Of a stretch of 64,000 nucleotides of DNA, positions 26,511 to 36,202 are shown in pieces (position 1 is the stretch's first letter; each line of letters opens with the position of its first letter). A model generated the notes under the pieces. That model had not been told where the DNA came from. It did not search any database and saw only the letters and a list, made by a program, of their open reading frames with translations. The stretch comes from JAEZBP01 sp963832725 (GTDB taxonomy: Bacteria > Myxococcota_A > Polyangia > Polyangiales > Sandaracinaceae), in NCBI GenBank assembly GCA_963832725.1, contig CAWHVG010000005.1, positions 496,001-560,000 on the forward strand. The letters run 5' to 3'. A program made the translations under genes and the position numbers.

Positions 26511-27144
26511 CTACATGTCCGGGAAGACGTCTCGCAGCTCGCCCAGGCGGCCGGCCTCGCGGAGCAACCCGGTGAGGAATCTCGCGCGTCGCTTGATAGG
26601 ACTCGTCGAGGTCATGGCGAGCCGACGCGAGCGCCTCGTTCGCCTCGCGGCTCTCCGCCTGCTCCCGCTTGGCCTCCTCGTTGGCGTCGCGGATGGCCTG
26701 CGCGCCTCCACGCGCGAGCTCCACCAGGCTTCCGTCCGGGTCCGCGTCGCCGTGCTCGGTGAGCGCCGCCACGATCCGCTCGAGCGCTTCGAGGCGCTCG
26801 GCCGGTGTGCTCCCGATCGACTGCGGACCGCGCGGGAAGGCGGCGGAGAGGGCCGCTCGGTACACGTCCTCGGGTACGTTCCCCTCCAGGAAGGCGGCCT
26901 CCATCTTCACGCCGACCAGGCGAGCACGCCGCACGGCGTCCTCGCTCGCCTCGGAGAGCGAGGAGAGCGCCTGGCCTTCCTCCGAACGTTCGCGCTCGAC
27001 CCGCGTCGCCGCGCTCTCGAGGGCTGATTCGACCACCGCGAGGCGCTCGCTCCGCTCCTCTACGATCGCGTGCAAGTCCATGAGCTGCGCGAGGTTGGCG
27101 CGCAGCGCGGCGCTCCATTCGATCCGCTGATGATCGTCGGCCAT
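26511..27144 (-). CDS. Coiled-coil protein, function unknown; frameshifted as sequenced
   Basis: Corrected length is 210 residues. It is almost entirely helical and highly charged (NLAQLMDLHAIVEERSERLA, RVERERSEEGQALSSLSEAS, EEAKREQAESREANEALASA), with heptad patterns typical of a coiled coil. There is no signal peptide, so it is cytoplasmic. The frame breaks at 26577-26581 (GAATC on the plus strand). Removing one base turns TREIPHRVAPRG into TREILTGLLREAGRLGELRD, followed by VFPDM and a stop at 26511, preserving the helical character and giving a length divisible by three. It is divergent from ttcA, with about 110 bp between the starts. Confidence 0.65.
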
Positions 27145-27256
27145 GTCCGCTCTCCCCGGTCTCGCCAGCGATGGCGAGCTCGGGCGCGAGGGTAGCAGAT
27201 GCCGGACCGAGCGCGCGTGTCATGCTCCTGACCCAGCCGGACGCCCGTCCAACCGG

Positions 27257-28102
27257 ATGACAGCCATGAGCCACGAGAAGCACCTCTACAAGACGATGCG
27301 CGGCACCTGCGAGCGCCACAGCCTGCTGAGCGAAGGCGATCGCGTGATGGTCGCGCTCAGCGGCGGGAAGGACAGCTACGGCATGCTGGTCCTGCTCGAG
27401 CGGCTGGTGAAGAGGCTGCCCTTCGCCGTCGAGCTCGTGGCCGTCCACCTCGATCAGGCGCAGCCCGGCTACGACGGCACGCCGCTGGTCGAGTGGCTGA
27501 AGACGCGCGGCGTCCGCTGGGAAGTCTTGCGGGAAGACACGTACTCGGTCGTGACCGAGAAGCTCCGGCCCGGTGCGACCTACTGCTCCCTCTGCTCGCG
27601 CTTGCGGCGCGGCGTGCTCTACAGCGCCGCCGAGCGCCTCGGCTGCACCAAGATCGCGCTCGGGCATCACCGCGACGACGCGCTGGAGACCTTCCTCATG
27701 AACCTCTTCTTCAGCGGCAAGCTCCAGGCCATGCCGGCGCGCTATCGCACCAACTGCGGTCGCTTCGAGGTCATCCGGCCGCTGATCGAGTGCGAGGAGG
27801 CGCGCATCGCCGCCTTCGCCGTAGAGGAAGGCTTCCCGATCCTGCCCTGCAACCTCTGCGGCTCGCAGGAGGGGCTCAAGCGCGAGGCCATGGCGGAGCT
27901 GCTCGCTTCGCTGGAGGGCCGCTTTCCGAACGTGCGCAGCGTGATGACGCACGCGCTCGCCAACGTGCGCCCCAGCCACCTGCTCGACACCGAGGTGGCG
28001 GCGGTGTGGGCGGGGCGGCCACCGGAAGTGAGACCCGATCCGACGGGCAACGGCCGGCCAGCCCACGCGCGCGCCCTCCCGGTGCTGGGGTCCGAGTCGT
28101 GA
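27257..28102 (+). CDS. ttcA: tRNA 2-thiocytidine(32) synthetase-type PP-loop ATPase TtcA
   Basis: 281 residues. It matches TtcA, which adenylates C32 of tRNA and inserts sulfur using a [4Fe-4S] cluster. The ATP PP-loop SGGKDSYGM is at about residues 42-50. The cluster cysteines occur as CSLC (near 117-120) and the later CNLC pair, with the family-typical HHRDDALETFLMNLFF motif between. Length and motif order are standard for the family; the last 25 residues are a Pro/Arg-rich, unconserved tail. The ATG at 27257 or 27266 may be used. The stop overlaps the next gene (GTGA), so the two are translationally coupled. Confidence 0.93.
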   Translation: MTAMSHEKHLYKTMRGTCERHSLLSEGDRVMVALSGGKDSYGMLVLLERLVKRLPFAVELVAVHLDQAQPGYDGTPLVEWLKTRGVRWEVLREDTYSVVTEKLRPGATYCSLCSRLRRGVLYSAAERLGCTKIALGHHRDDALETFLMNLFFSGKLQAMPARYRTNCGRFEVIRPLIECEEARIAAFAVEEGFPILPCNLCGSQEGLKREAMAELLASLEGRFPNVRSVMTHALANVRPSHLLDTEVAAVWAGRPPEVRPDPTGNGRPAHARALPVLGSES

Positions 28103-29698
28103 GCGCGCGGCGCAACCCCCGCATGGTCGCCCTCGGGATCTTGGCGGTCATTGCGCTGGGCCTCGTCGGCGTGTGGTTCGGAGTCGTCGCACCGCGCGAG
28201 ACCCGCCGGAGCGAGCTGGAGGCGAAGCTCTCGCGTGCGCTCGCGGCCCGTAGCGATGAGCGCTGGGAGCGTCCGGTGCTGCGCGGCGAGCCGATCGACG
28301 GCAACGCGTACGACGCGGAGCAGGACGCCGCGCGCCCCTTCGCGAGCCTCGACGAGGCGCTCTTCGCGACCATGCCTCTCGCGCTCTCGCGCGGCGAGCC
28401 GACCGAAGCCCAGCGAGAGGCGATCACCGCGAATCACGAGGCGCTGGCTCAGCTGCGACGCGGCACTCAGCGCACTTGGTCGTGGGGCGACGAGAGCATC
28501 GAGCAGGCCGCGCTCCACGACCTGCCCGACTACATGCCGCGCATGCGCGGCGCCAAGCTCCTGCTTCTCTCGGCGCTCGACCAGCAACCCGCCGAGTGCC
28601 TGGCCCTCACCGCCGACTCGCTGCGGGTGATGCAGGACGCCAGCGCGGGCGGCGGAATGCTGCCTCTGATCATGCTCTCGTCGCTCGCGCAGGACGCCCT
28701 CGCCGTCGGTGGCCGCTGCCTGCGCGAGGCCGACCCGCAGGCGCTCGAGCAGGCCGCGCACGACTTCGGCATCCTGGCCCAGAACCCGCCCGACACCGGC
28801 GAAGCGATGGAGTACGAGCGGCTCTACCTCGGCGTGGTCTTCCGGGAGGAAGCGAAGCTCATCCCGAGCTATCCGACCGACTCGCTCACCTGGGAGCGCT
28901 TCCGCCGCGGCTCGGATCTGCTCGACGCGTGGGCGCTCGCGATGGGCGATCCGGCCGAGGCGCGCACCTACGGTCGCGACTACCCGGCCGACATCGAGCG
29001 CGCCGGTGCCCAGCACGACGAAGTCGAAGCGCGCGAAAACGATCTCCTCTCGATCCCGAACTTCGCGGCCTACCTGCACCTCGACGCGTCCACGCGCGCC
29101 ATCACCCGGATGCTCTGGGCCGGCGCGCGGCTGCGCCTCGCGCACGCCGAGACCAGCGCCGCGCGGCCGGCGCTGCTCGACGAGCGCGTGCTCCTCGATC
29201 CGACGACCGGCGAGCCCTTCGTCTGGCGCCACGACGACGCGGTGACGCAGATCGAGTCCACCCGACCGGACGTGCTGCGACAGGGCTCGCTTCGGTTGGT
29301 GCTCCGCGAGTCCGCCCCGCGCCCGCCCCCGCTGCCCGACTCGAACGGAGCACCCGCGGACGCCGACGCGAACGCAGCCACCGCGGACGCCGACGCGGAG
29401 AGAGCCGGGGAGCCCGCGGTCGATCCCGATGCACCGCCGCCCGCCGGCGCGCCGCCGCCGGGACAGGTGCCGACGGTGAGCGTTCCCGACGTGCCGACCG
29501 CGACGGGCGAGAATCCCGACTCCGAGCGTCCCGAACGTTCCGCCCCCGAACGCGCCTCCGGGAAGCGCCCCGACTCCGAGCGCTCCCTCCACCGATCCCG
29601 TCCGCGTCGCGCCGCCGCCTCCGGGCGCACCTGCGCCGGGGACGGCGCTCGCACCCACGCCGCCTCCCTCCTCCCCGGAGACTTCCGCTCCACGCTGA
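28099..29698 (+). CDS. Membrane-anchored periplasmic protein with Pro-rich tail; frameshifted as sequenced
   Basis: Corrected length is 532 residues, starting at a GTG that overlaps the ttcA stop. An N-terminal transmembrane anchor (MVALGILAVIALGLVGVWFG) is followed by a long, mostly helical domain with short repeats of Asp/Glu-rich helices (EAMEYERLYLGVVFREEAKL), and a C-terminal low-complexity Ala/Asp then Pro-rich tail. The frame breaks at 29511-29515, where GAATC should be GATC. Deletion gives TGEIPTPSVPNVPPPNAPPG and further Pro-rich sequence to a TGA at 29696, 3 nt before the convergent rtcB gene ends. As sequenced, the tail instead reads as Arg/Ser-rich nonsense. No domain was recognised; coupling to ttcA may only be positional. 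Confidence 0.65.
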
Positions 29699-29701
29699 CG
29701 C

Positions 29702-31127
29702 TCAGCCCTTGAAGGTCAGGAGCGGGCGCAGCCGGATCGCCGGGCTGGCGATCCCCGCCTCCGCTTGGACCTGCACGACCGGACCGATGTCGTTGTAGGC
29801 GAGCGGCGCCTCCTCCACGACCCGCTCCTCCTTCAGCGTGATGCACTCGACCTCCGCCAGACCGAGGTCCTCGTGGCGGCGCGCCAGGTGGAACATGCGC
29901 CCTCGCGAGAGCCGGCGACCGGCCCCGTGCGACGCCGAGCGAAGGAAGCGCCGGTTGCCGAGCCCGCGCATCACGTACGAGGGCTGACCCATCGAATCCG
30001 GGGATGAGCACCGGATCGCCCTCGAACGCCGGCGTCGCGCCCTTGCGGTGCACGTACACGCCGTCCTCGAAGCGCACGATGTTGTGAGGCGCATCGAAGA
30101 GGAGCGGCGCCTCGAGCTCTCGACCGAAGACCTGTCGCAGCCGGTCGCGCACCATCTCCACCAGCAAGAGCCGGTTGACCGCGGCGTAGTTGGAGGCCGC
30201 GTTCATGGCCCGCACGTAGCTCCGCGCCGCGTCCCCGTGGAGCGCGAAGATGCCGCTCTTCGGCGCCGGCACCCCCTCGGGCCAGGCTTCGCGCGCGCGC
30301 TGCATCCACTCACCGCCGACGACCACGCCGACGCGGCGCGAGCCCGAGTGGGCCATGATGGCGATCTGCCCGCGCCGGATGCCCCACTCGTACGCGGCCG
30401 CGCCATCGAGGATCTCGTCCACGACCTGCAGCTCGACGAAGTGGTTCCCGCCTCCAATCGTTCCGATCAGCGAATCGCGCACGAGGTCGCGGTCCGGCGG
30501 GAGCATGTCGTGCGGCGCGGCGTCCGGATCCCCGTCGGCGCTGCCCAGATCGAAGCTCCGCGCCAGCTCGGCCTCGATCTGCGTCAGATCCGCGCGGCCC
30601 ATCAGGCCGAGAGGATCGCGCCGCGTCGCCACCACCCACTCGAGCGGACCGCCCCGCAACATCGCCCGCACCTGCGGGACGCGCATCGGAAGATCCCGCG
30701 TGCCGAGCAAGAGATCGCCTTTCAACGCGGGGAGCCAATCGCTTCTGCGCGCCTCGAGCTCGTCCTGCGTGAGATCGGCCACGTGGAGGCGCATCCCGCA
30801 GTAGATATCGGTCCCGATCGCCTGCGGAACCACGATCTGTGGGCTGGTCGCGATCACGCACCCGACCGGCACCGTCGAACCGGGATGGAAGTCGGGCGTC
30901 GCGACCGCGCGGCGCACCTCACCGCCCTCCGGATGCCGCACGGAAGCGAACGCGGCGAGCTGTTTCAGCGCCTTCCCGTCGAGGCGATGTGCTTCTGGGA
31001 GCAGCACCTCCGCGGTGGGGGCGTCGGGATCACCGAGCGCGCGAACGCGCACGATGGAGCCTTCGCGCTCGACGGCGAGACCCATGCGGGACAGAGCGCG
31101 GAGCACCCTGCCGAGTGACTTGTCCAT
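29702..31127 (-). CDS. rtcB: RtcB-type 3'-phosphate RNA ligase; frameshifted as sequenced
   Basis: Corrected length is 474 residues. RtcB joins RNA 3'-phosphate (or 2',3'-cyclic phosphate) to 5'-OH ends using GTP and Mn2+. Family motifs are seen in order: DFHPGSTVPVGCVIAT (metal-binding Asp/Cys region), GTDIYCGMRL, GGGNHFVELQ, IMAHSGSRRVG, HNIVRFEDG and HRKGATPA, then SASHGAGRRLSRG containing the histidine that carries GMP, and a conserved end. The break at 29994-29998 (GAATC on plus) converts PGSMGQPSYVMRG to PGFDGSALVRD; removing one base restores both halves. No RtcA, RtcR or archease gene is adjacent. The upstream region contains the 42-bp phased array. Confidence 0.85.
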
Positions 31128-32197
31128 GGCTGCGTTTCTCTCTCGAGGGCAAACGAATGACGCTCGCCGCGGAGGCCTCGGGTTCCCGTCGAGGGAACGG
31201 CCATCACGCGGTGATCACACGGCGGGCGCAGCAGCCACAGCGCCCAATGCCGGGAGAATGATCGCGAGCTTCGCGTTCGTCAAGCGCGTCATGCCGCGCG
31301 GAGCGGCCGCTCCTCGAGGGCGGATCCCCAGCCGCGCCGCTCGCGACACGCGGCGGCACCGACATCCCCACCCCGCCCTTCGACGACACGGGTCCGGACG
31401 CGATCGGCGTCCGGTTCGTCAATTCTCCCACCAGTTTGCGCGAACCCTCGGACCGCTCCCCGATCTCCGCCGCTGTGTGGGTCGACCTCTCGGACCGTTC
31501 GTCAATTCCCCCAGCAGTTTTCGCGAACCCTCCGACCGTTCACCCATCTCCGCCGCTGTCGGGTCCGACCCCTCGGACCGTTCGCAAAAATCCCCAGGAA
31601 CTTTCACGAACCCTCCGACCGTTCACCCGATTTCCCCAGGAACTTTCACGAACCCTCGGAGGGTTCCCCGAGAGGCCCTCCCGCGCGGAAAGGACCCCTC
31701 CGACCGTTCCGCGCGCCGGCGGAGGGCCTCTGGGCACCCCTCGGACCGTTGCCCCTGGGTCCCTGGCTACTTTTCACCCCCCATCCGACCGTTCGCCGAA
31801 GCCGCCACGGACTTTTCGGAACCCTCCGACCCCTCCCCTCGAGCTGCCACGGTCTTTTCGGACCCCTTCGACCGTTCGGCCGAGCCGCCACGGCTTTTGG
31901 GGACCCCTCCCACCGTTCCGCCCGCGGGCGCTCGGAGTCGTCCGAAGCCTCCGCGAGGGTTGGCGACCCGCGTACCGGGCGCGTTCCCGACCGAGCATGT
32001 CACCCGCACCTCCGCCGGAACGGAGCAGGCTGCGAGACCCACGAGTCATCCCGGGGTCGCGGATGGGACACGGACCACCCCGCCGCGCGCCCGGCTGCGG
32101 CGCCCATGCTGCGTCCTTCTGGTCGAGCTGGGCGGCGGCCGATGCCGGAGGTCTTCCGGCGCGGCCGCCCCGTGGCGCTCGTCGTCGTATCGAGGGA
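31128..32197. other. 1.07-kb intergenic region holding the phased array
   Basis: With the hpd stop restored at 32198, this whole interval is non-coding. It contains the array at 31407-31918. The flanks (31128-31400 and 31920-32197) show no gene, terminator or repeat that I can support. It is the 5' region of rtcB. Confidence 0.6.
31407..31918. repeat. Phased 42-bp repeat array (CCCTCCGACCGTTC core)
   Basis: Twelve copies of a 14-bp core with consensus CCCTCSGACCGTTC start at 31445, 31487, 31528, 31570, 31611, 31653, 31696, 31738, 31781, 31822, 31864 and 31905, and a thirteenth, partial copy at about 31407. Steps are 42, 41, 42, 41, 42, 43, 42, 43, 41, 42 and 41 bp. The 27-29 bp between cores are variable but related in groups (units 1 and 3, 4 and 5, 9 to 11). 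The alternating lengths exclude one continuous reading frame. The array lies between the end of hpd and the start of rtcB. No cas gene is present. Confidence 0.9.
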
Positions 32198-33230
32198 TCA
32201 GAATCACGCCGCGGCGCTCTTGGTCTCGCTCGATGGAGCGGAAGAGGGCGCCGAAGTTGCCCTCGCCGAAGCTGAGGTGGTTTCGGCGCTGGATCATCTC
32301 GAAGAAGATGGGGCCGATGAGGTTCTGGGTGAAGATCTGGAGGAGGTATCCGTCGTCGTCGCCGTCCACGAGGACGCGCAAGTCACGGATGACTCCGTGA
32401 TCTTCGCTGACGCCCGGGACACGGTCGAAGACGGTGTCGTAGTAGTCGTCGTCGATGTCCAGGGTGGGGACGCCGGCGGCGCTCAGGCCGTGCAGGCTGG
32501 TCAAGAGATCGTCCGACAGAAGGGCGATGTGCTGGATGCCAGGTCCGCCATACTCGCGGAGGTACTCTTCGATCTGAGATTTGTCTTCGCTGCCCTCGTT
32601 GATCGGGATGCAGAAGTGACCGCAGGGTGAACGGAGGGCGTAGGACTGGAGGCCGGTCTTCTGGCCGCGGATGTCGAAGTGCCTGACGTCGGTGAAGCCG
32701 AAGACGTCGCGGTAGAAGCTCGACCAGCGGCCGAGCTGGCCCTTCTCGACGTTGTTGGTCAGGTGGTCGATGACGGTGAAGCCGCGGCTCGGGACGCGCT
32801 CGGGGGCATCGAGGGCCAGGAAGCCTTCCCGGTAGGGGCCGCCCTGCTTCTCGACGAAGTGGATCGAGGATCCGCCGATGCCCCGGATGGCCGGGACGCC
32901 GTAGTGGCTCGGGCCGTCGTAGCGCTCGGCGCCGCGCTCGACGGCTCGTTGGACGGCGCGCTCGGCGTCTTCGACCCACCAGCCCATCGAGGGGATGCTG
33001 GGGCCGTGCTCCTTCGCGAAGTGGGCACCGAAGCTCTCCGCCTCCCGATCGATCAGGAAGGTGATCTCGTTCTGGGCGTAGAGGTCGACGTCGTGCTCGC
33101 CGTGGCGCGCGATGCGCGAGAAGCCGAGGGCTTTGAAGATCCGCGCCAGCGAGGCGCGCTCTTCGTCGTTTCGGCCCGCGTACTCGACGAACGCGATGCC
33201 GTCAATCCCGATCGGGTTTGCCTGCGTCAT
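32198..33230 (-). CDS. hpd: 4-hydroxyphenylpyruvate dioxygenase; stop lost by frameshift as sequenced
   Basis: Corrected length is 343 residues. The enzyme converts 4-hydroxyphenylpyruvate to homogentisate in tyrosine catabolism, using non-heme Fe(II). The two-domain vicinal oxygen chelate fold is recognisable, and the iron ligands lie in DHLTNNVEKG (first His), GIQHIALLS (second His) and the closing SFGEGNFGALFRSIERDQ (Glu). As sequenced, the frame runs past the end as RRGVILIPRYDDERHG for another 50 residues of non-conserved Arg/Pro-rich sequence. At 32201-32205 the plus strand reads GAATC; with GATC the coding strand becomes GTG ATC TGA, ending the protein right after ERRGVI, as expected for this family. 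It lies 7 bp downstream of hmgA, in one operon. Confidence 0.92.
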
Positions 33231-33237
33231 CGGTTCT

Positions 33238-34344
33238 TCATCCTTCCTTGGGCTGCCAGCTCTTCCAGTAGTCGTCGACTTCGACGTCCGCGGCGTCGCT
33301 CGTGGGCGCGAGCGGGCGGCGGGTGTCGATCATCACTGCGATCTCGTCGGTGCGGGTCTTGTCGGCGGCGGCGGCGACGGCGCCCGGCTGGGGGCCGTGA
33401 TGGATGCCTTGCGGGTGGAAGGTGACCATGCCCCGGTCGATGCCTTCGCGACTGAAGAAGTCACCCGCGTGGTAGAAGAGGACTTCGTCGTAGTCGATGT
33501 TGGAGTGATAGAAGGGCACCCGAAGCGCTTCGGGATCGCCGGTCTCCAGCGCGCGTGGCAAGAAGGTGCAGAGGACCCAGCCGTCCGCGACGAAGGTGGC
33601 GTGCGCGGAGGGCGGCAGGTGGTAGCGCTCGCTCATCACGGGGCGGATGTCGTCCACGTGCAGGCGCCAGACGGTCAGGTCGCCCTTCCAGCCGACGGTG
33701 TTGATGGGGTGGAAGGGGTAGACGATGGTGCTGATCCGGCCCTGGCGCTGAACGCGCACTTCGTACTCGGTCCGGCCGGGCTCGTCCGGCGGCGGAGCGG
33801 GCTCGGGGACGTCGATCACGGCGGGATCGAAGAGGGCGTGCTGGCCGAGGAGGCCCTTGTCCGGCAGTCGGACTTCGGCGCGCGATTCGACGAGCAAGAG
33901 CGCGGTGGGCGTCTTGGGAACCAGGCGGTGGGTGGTGCCGCGCGGGATGACCAGGTAGTGGCCCGCCCGGTAGTCGATGAGGCCGAAGTCGGTCTCGAGG
34001 GTGCCCTCGCCTTCGTGGACGAAGAGGACCTCGTCGCCGTCGGCGTTCCGGAACCAGTAGCGCGACGGCGCGTCCACCCGGGCGAAGCGCAGGGTGACGT
34101 CGTCGTTGGCGAGAAACGCTTTGCGCGCCGGGAGGTAGCCGTCCGCCGGATCGCTCAGCCGGTCGACGTGGTAGGCGCGGGGCTTGAGGTCGCCCTCGAT
34201 GCGCGTCCACGCGACGGGCGGCGCCGTGCGGTAGAGGTGCGCGTAGCGCCCGAAGAAGCCGTCGCGGCCGAGCTCTTCTTCGACCGTCCCCGGCGGCAGC
34301 CCGACGTGGGCCTGCCGCGCGACCTTGCCTCGCATCCAGTGCAT
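33238..34344 (-). CDS. hmgA: Homogentisate 1,2-dioxygenase
   Basis: 368 residues. Opens the aromatic ring of homogentisate to maleylacetoacetate, the step after Hpd. The cupin-type core has HEGEGTLETDFG (near 110), FYHSNIDYDEVLFYHAGDFF with the conserved iron-region Glu, and FHPQGIHHGPQPG containing metal-ligand histidines. The length is on the short side of the bacterial family (380-440), with a compact N-terminus. It is the first gene of the hmgA-hpd operon and is transcribed divergently from a LysR regulator across 84 bp. The later enzymes, maleylacetoacetate isomerase and fumarylacetoacetase, are not in this window. Confidence 0.93.
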   Translation of the reverse strand: MHWMRGKVARQAHVGLPPGTVEEELGRDGFFGRYAHLYRTAPPVAWTRIEGDLKPRAYHVDRLSDPADGYLPARKAFLANDDVTLRFARVDAPSRYWFRNADGDEVLFVHEGEGTLETDFGLIDYRAGHYLVIPRGTTHRLVPKTPTALLLVESRAEVRLPDKGLLGQHALFDPAVIDVPEPAPPPDEPGRTEYEVRVQRQGRISTIVYPFHPINTVGWKGDLTVWRLHVDDIRPVMSERYHLPPSAHATFVADGWVLCTFLPRALETGDPEALRVPFYHSNIDYDEVLFYHAGDFFSREGIDRGMVTFHPQGIHHGPQPGAVAAAADKTRTDEIAVMIDTRRPLAPTSDAADVEVDDYWKSWQPKEG

Positions 34345-34401
34345 GCCTGTTCACCTACGCCCCGCATCTCTTGGAAGAAATCTCATAATGTCGGATGATA
34401 T

Positions 34402-34420
34402 CGTTCGAAGGATCCGAACG
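34402..34420. promoter_or_regulatory. Inverted repeat in the lysR-hmgA divergent promoter region (probable operator)
   Basis: CGTTCG and CGAACG are separated by 7 bp (AAGGATC), giving a perfect 6-bp dyad centred 18 bp before the lysR start. LysR-type proteins bind such T-N11-A-like dyads between divergent genes; here TTC-N9-GAA fits that spacing loosely. Confidence 0.55.
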
Positions 34421-34428
34421 AGTTAGCG

Positions 34429-35334
34429 ATGGCCCTCACGCTCGATCAGCTCCGGGTGCTCGACGCGATCGATCGCGCGGGCAGCTTCGCCGGCGCGGCC
34501 GCGACGCTGCACCGGACGACGTCGGCGGTGAGCTACGGGATCAAGACGCTGGAGGAGGCGCTCGGGCTGACGCTCTTCGATCGGAGCGGGCATCGGGCGG
34601 TGCTGACGCCGGCCGGGCGGTTGGTGCTGGACGCGGGGCGCGGGCTCTTGGATCGAAGCCGGGAGCTTTCGGAGCTGGCGCGCGCGCTGCGGGGAGAGTG
34701 GGAGCCTTCGCTGAAGGTGGTGGCGGACGGAATCTCGCCGCTCCGCCCGCTGATGCGCGCGATGCGCAAGCTCGAGGACGCGGGGGTGCCGACGCGGGTG
34801 GGGCTGCGGCTCGAGTATCTGGAGGGGGTGCGCGAGCGCTTCGAGGAGCGCAACGCCGACGTGATGCTCTCCTTGACCTTCGCGGGCGACGCGCGGCACG
34901 TGGCGGAGCCGCTGCCTCCGATCGAGATGGTGCTGCTCGCGGGCGCGTCGCATCCGCTGCGGAAGGTGAAGCCGCTCGATCGCGCGGCGCTGGCCGAGCA
35001 CGTGGAGCTGGTGGTGGAGGACTCGTCCCGGGACCGCGACGCGCGGAGCCGGCCGCTCTCGCTCGGCTGCCCGCAGGTGTTCCGGCTGAGCGACTTCCGC
35101 TCGAAGCTCGAGGCCCTCTTGGAAGGGGTGGGCGTGGGGTGGATGCCGCGGCACTTGGTGGCGGATCACCTGAAGCGGAAGCGGCTGGTGGTCCTGCCCT
35201 TCGCGGAGGGGAACCGGCACGTCTTCGTGCCGCACTTGGTGCACCGGCGCGGTCAGCCGCTCGGGCGCGCGGGGCGGATGTTCGTGGAGCTCTTGCGGGC
35301 GGAGCTGGAGAAGCCAGCGCGCCGGGCGCGCTGA
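34429..35334 (+). CDS. LysR family transcriptional regulator (probable regulator of hmgA-hpd)
   Basis: 301 residues, standard for the family. The winged helix-turn-helix is at residues 1-60 (LDQLRVLDAIDRAGSFAGAA, TTSAVSYGIKTLEEALG, LFDRSGHRAVLTPAG), followed by a linker helix and a type 2 periplasmic-binding-like effector domain (about 90-295). The effector domain has Arg-rich pockets that would suit an aromatic acid ligand, but this is not proven. It is divergent from hmgA-hpd with a dyad in the short gap, so control by homogentisate or a tyrosine intermediate and autoregulation are likely. Confidence 0.9.
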   Translation: MALTLDQLRVLDAIDRAGSFAGAAATLHRTTSAVSYGIKTLEEALGLTLFDRSGHRAVLTPAGRLVLDAGRGLLDRSRELSELARALRGEWEPSLKVVADGISPLRPLMRAMRKLEDAGVPTRVGLRLEYLEGVRERFEERNADVMLSLTFAGDARHVAEPLPPIEMVLLAGASHPLRKVKPLDRAALAEHVELVVEDSSRDRDARSRPLSLGCPQVFRLSDFRSKLEALLEGVGVGWMPRHLVADHLKRKRLVVLPFAEGNRHVFVPHLVHRRGQPLGRAGRMFVELLRAELEKPARRAR

Positions 35335-35488
35335 GCACGACGCCGGGAGCGGGCCGTCACGGCACAGGTGTACGGGGAGCGTACGGCGCATCGAAGCGGA
35401 TCGCTTCGTTCGAGCGCACGACCACCCGATTTCGGGTTGGCGCCGGGCTTGCGGTGGCGACGCGCTACCAACAACGACACGGAGAGCC

Positions 35489-36028
35489 ATGCGAACGCTG
35501 ACTTACTGGACCCTTTCTCTGTCGATGCTCGCGCTCGGTGCGTGCGGGGGAGGCTCGGCCGGAAACCTCACGCCCACCGACTGCCCCGGGCCGGGCTGCA
35601 ACATCTCGGGGACGACCGCGTCGTGCACCTCCGGCTACGCCTGCACCATCCCGTCGGGCGGGAGCCAGAGCGTGTCCTGCGGCGCCGGCACGCAGTGCTC
35701 GGGCTCGTGCTCGGACTCGTGCAACGTGACCTGCACCGGCGGCGCGACCTGCGACGTGATGACCGGGCAGAGCTCGAGCTCGAGCTGCGACGCCGCGACC
35801 TGCACGGTCTCGGCGGGCGACAGCGCGAGCTACACCTGCCAGAACGGCGCGATGTGCGACGTGACCATGGGCGAGAGCGGGAGCGCGAGCTGCCGTTCGG
35901 GATCGACCTGCACGTTCATCTGCCAGAGCTCCTGCAGCCTGCAGTGCAGCAGCGACTCGACCTGCAACGTGCAGTGCGCGGGTGACTCGTCCCCGAGCTC
36001 GTTCTCGGGCGAGACGAGCTGCGGCTGA
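35489..36028 (+). CDS. Small Cys-rich lipoprotein
   Basis: 179 residues. Lipobox LGAC (Cys 19) in MRTLTYWTLSLSMLALGAC. The mature part has about 26 cysteines in a regular pattern at roughly 6-12 residue spacing (SVSCGAGTQC, GSCSDSCNVTCTGGATCDV, QNGAMCDV, SGSTCTFICQSSCSLQCSSD), with many Ser and Gly. Such repeats resemble a stack of short disulfide-linked turns. No family was recognised. The mature part is acidic to neutral and predicted to be surface-exposed. Confidence 0.8.
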   Translation: MRTLTYWTLSLSMLALGACGGGSAGNLTPTDCPGPGCNISGTTASCTSGYACTIPSGGSQSVSCGAGTQCSGSCSDSCNVTCTGGATCDVMTGQSSSSSCDAATCTVSAGDSASYTCQNGAMCDVTMGESGSASCRSGSTCTFICQSSCSLQCSSDSTCNVQCAGDSSPSSFSGETSCG

Positions 36029-36202
36029 GCTCGACCCGGGGGGATCGATGCGGCGAGCGCGTAAGACGGTCGGATGCGCCCGCCGCGCGAGCCCTCCGCC
36101 GCGTTCTCCCTGGAGAGGACGGCGCGGACGTGGTCGCGGACTGATGAGTTCCCATCGGGACGGGCACTGTCGTATATGGCCCGTTCCCGCCGGCTCATCG
36201 CG

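Noticed and set aside
31407..31918. CRISPR array
   Set aside because: Cores are only 14 bp, the intervening 27-29 bp are related to each other rather than unique, and no cas genes or leader are present.
32046..32197. Fifty-residue C-terminal extension of Hpd
   Set aside because: The sequence is Arg/Pro-rich and unlike any Hpd; it is produced by the extra base at 32201-32205.
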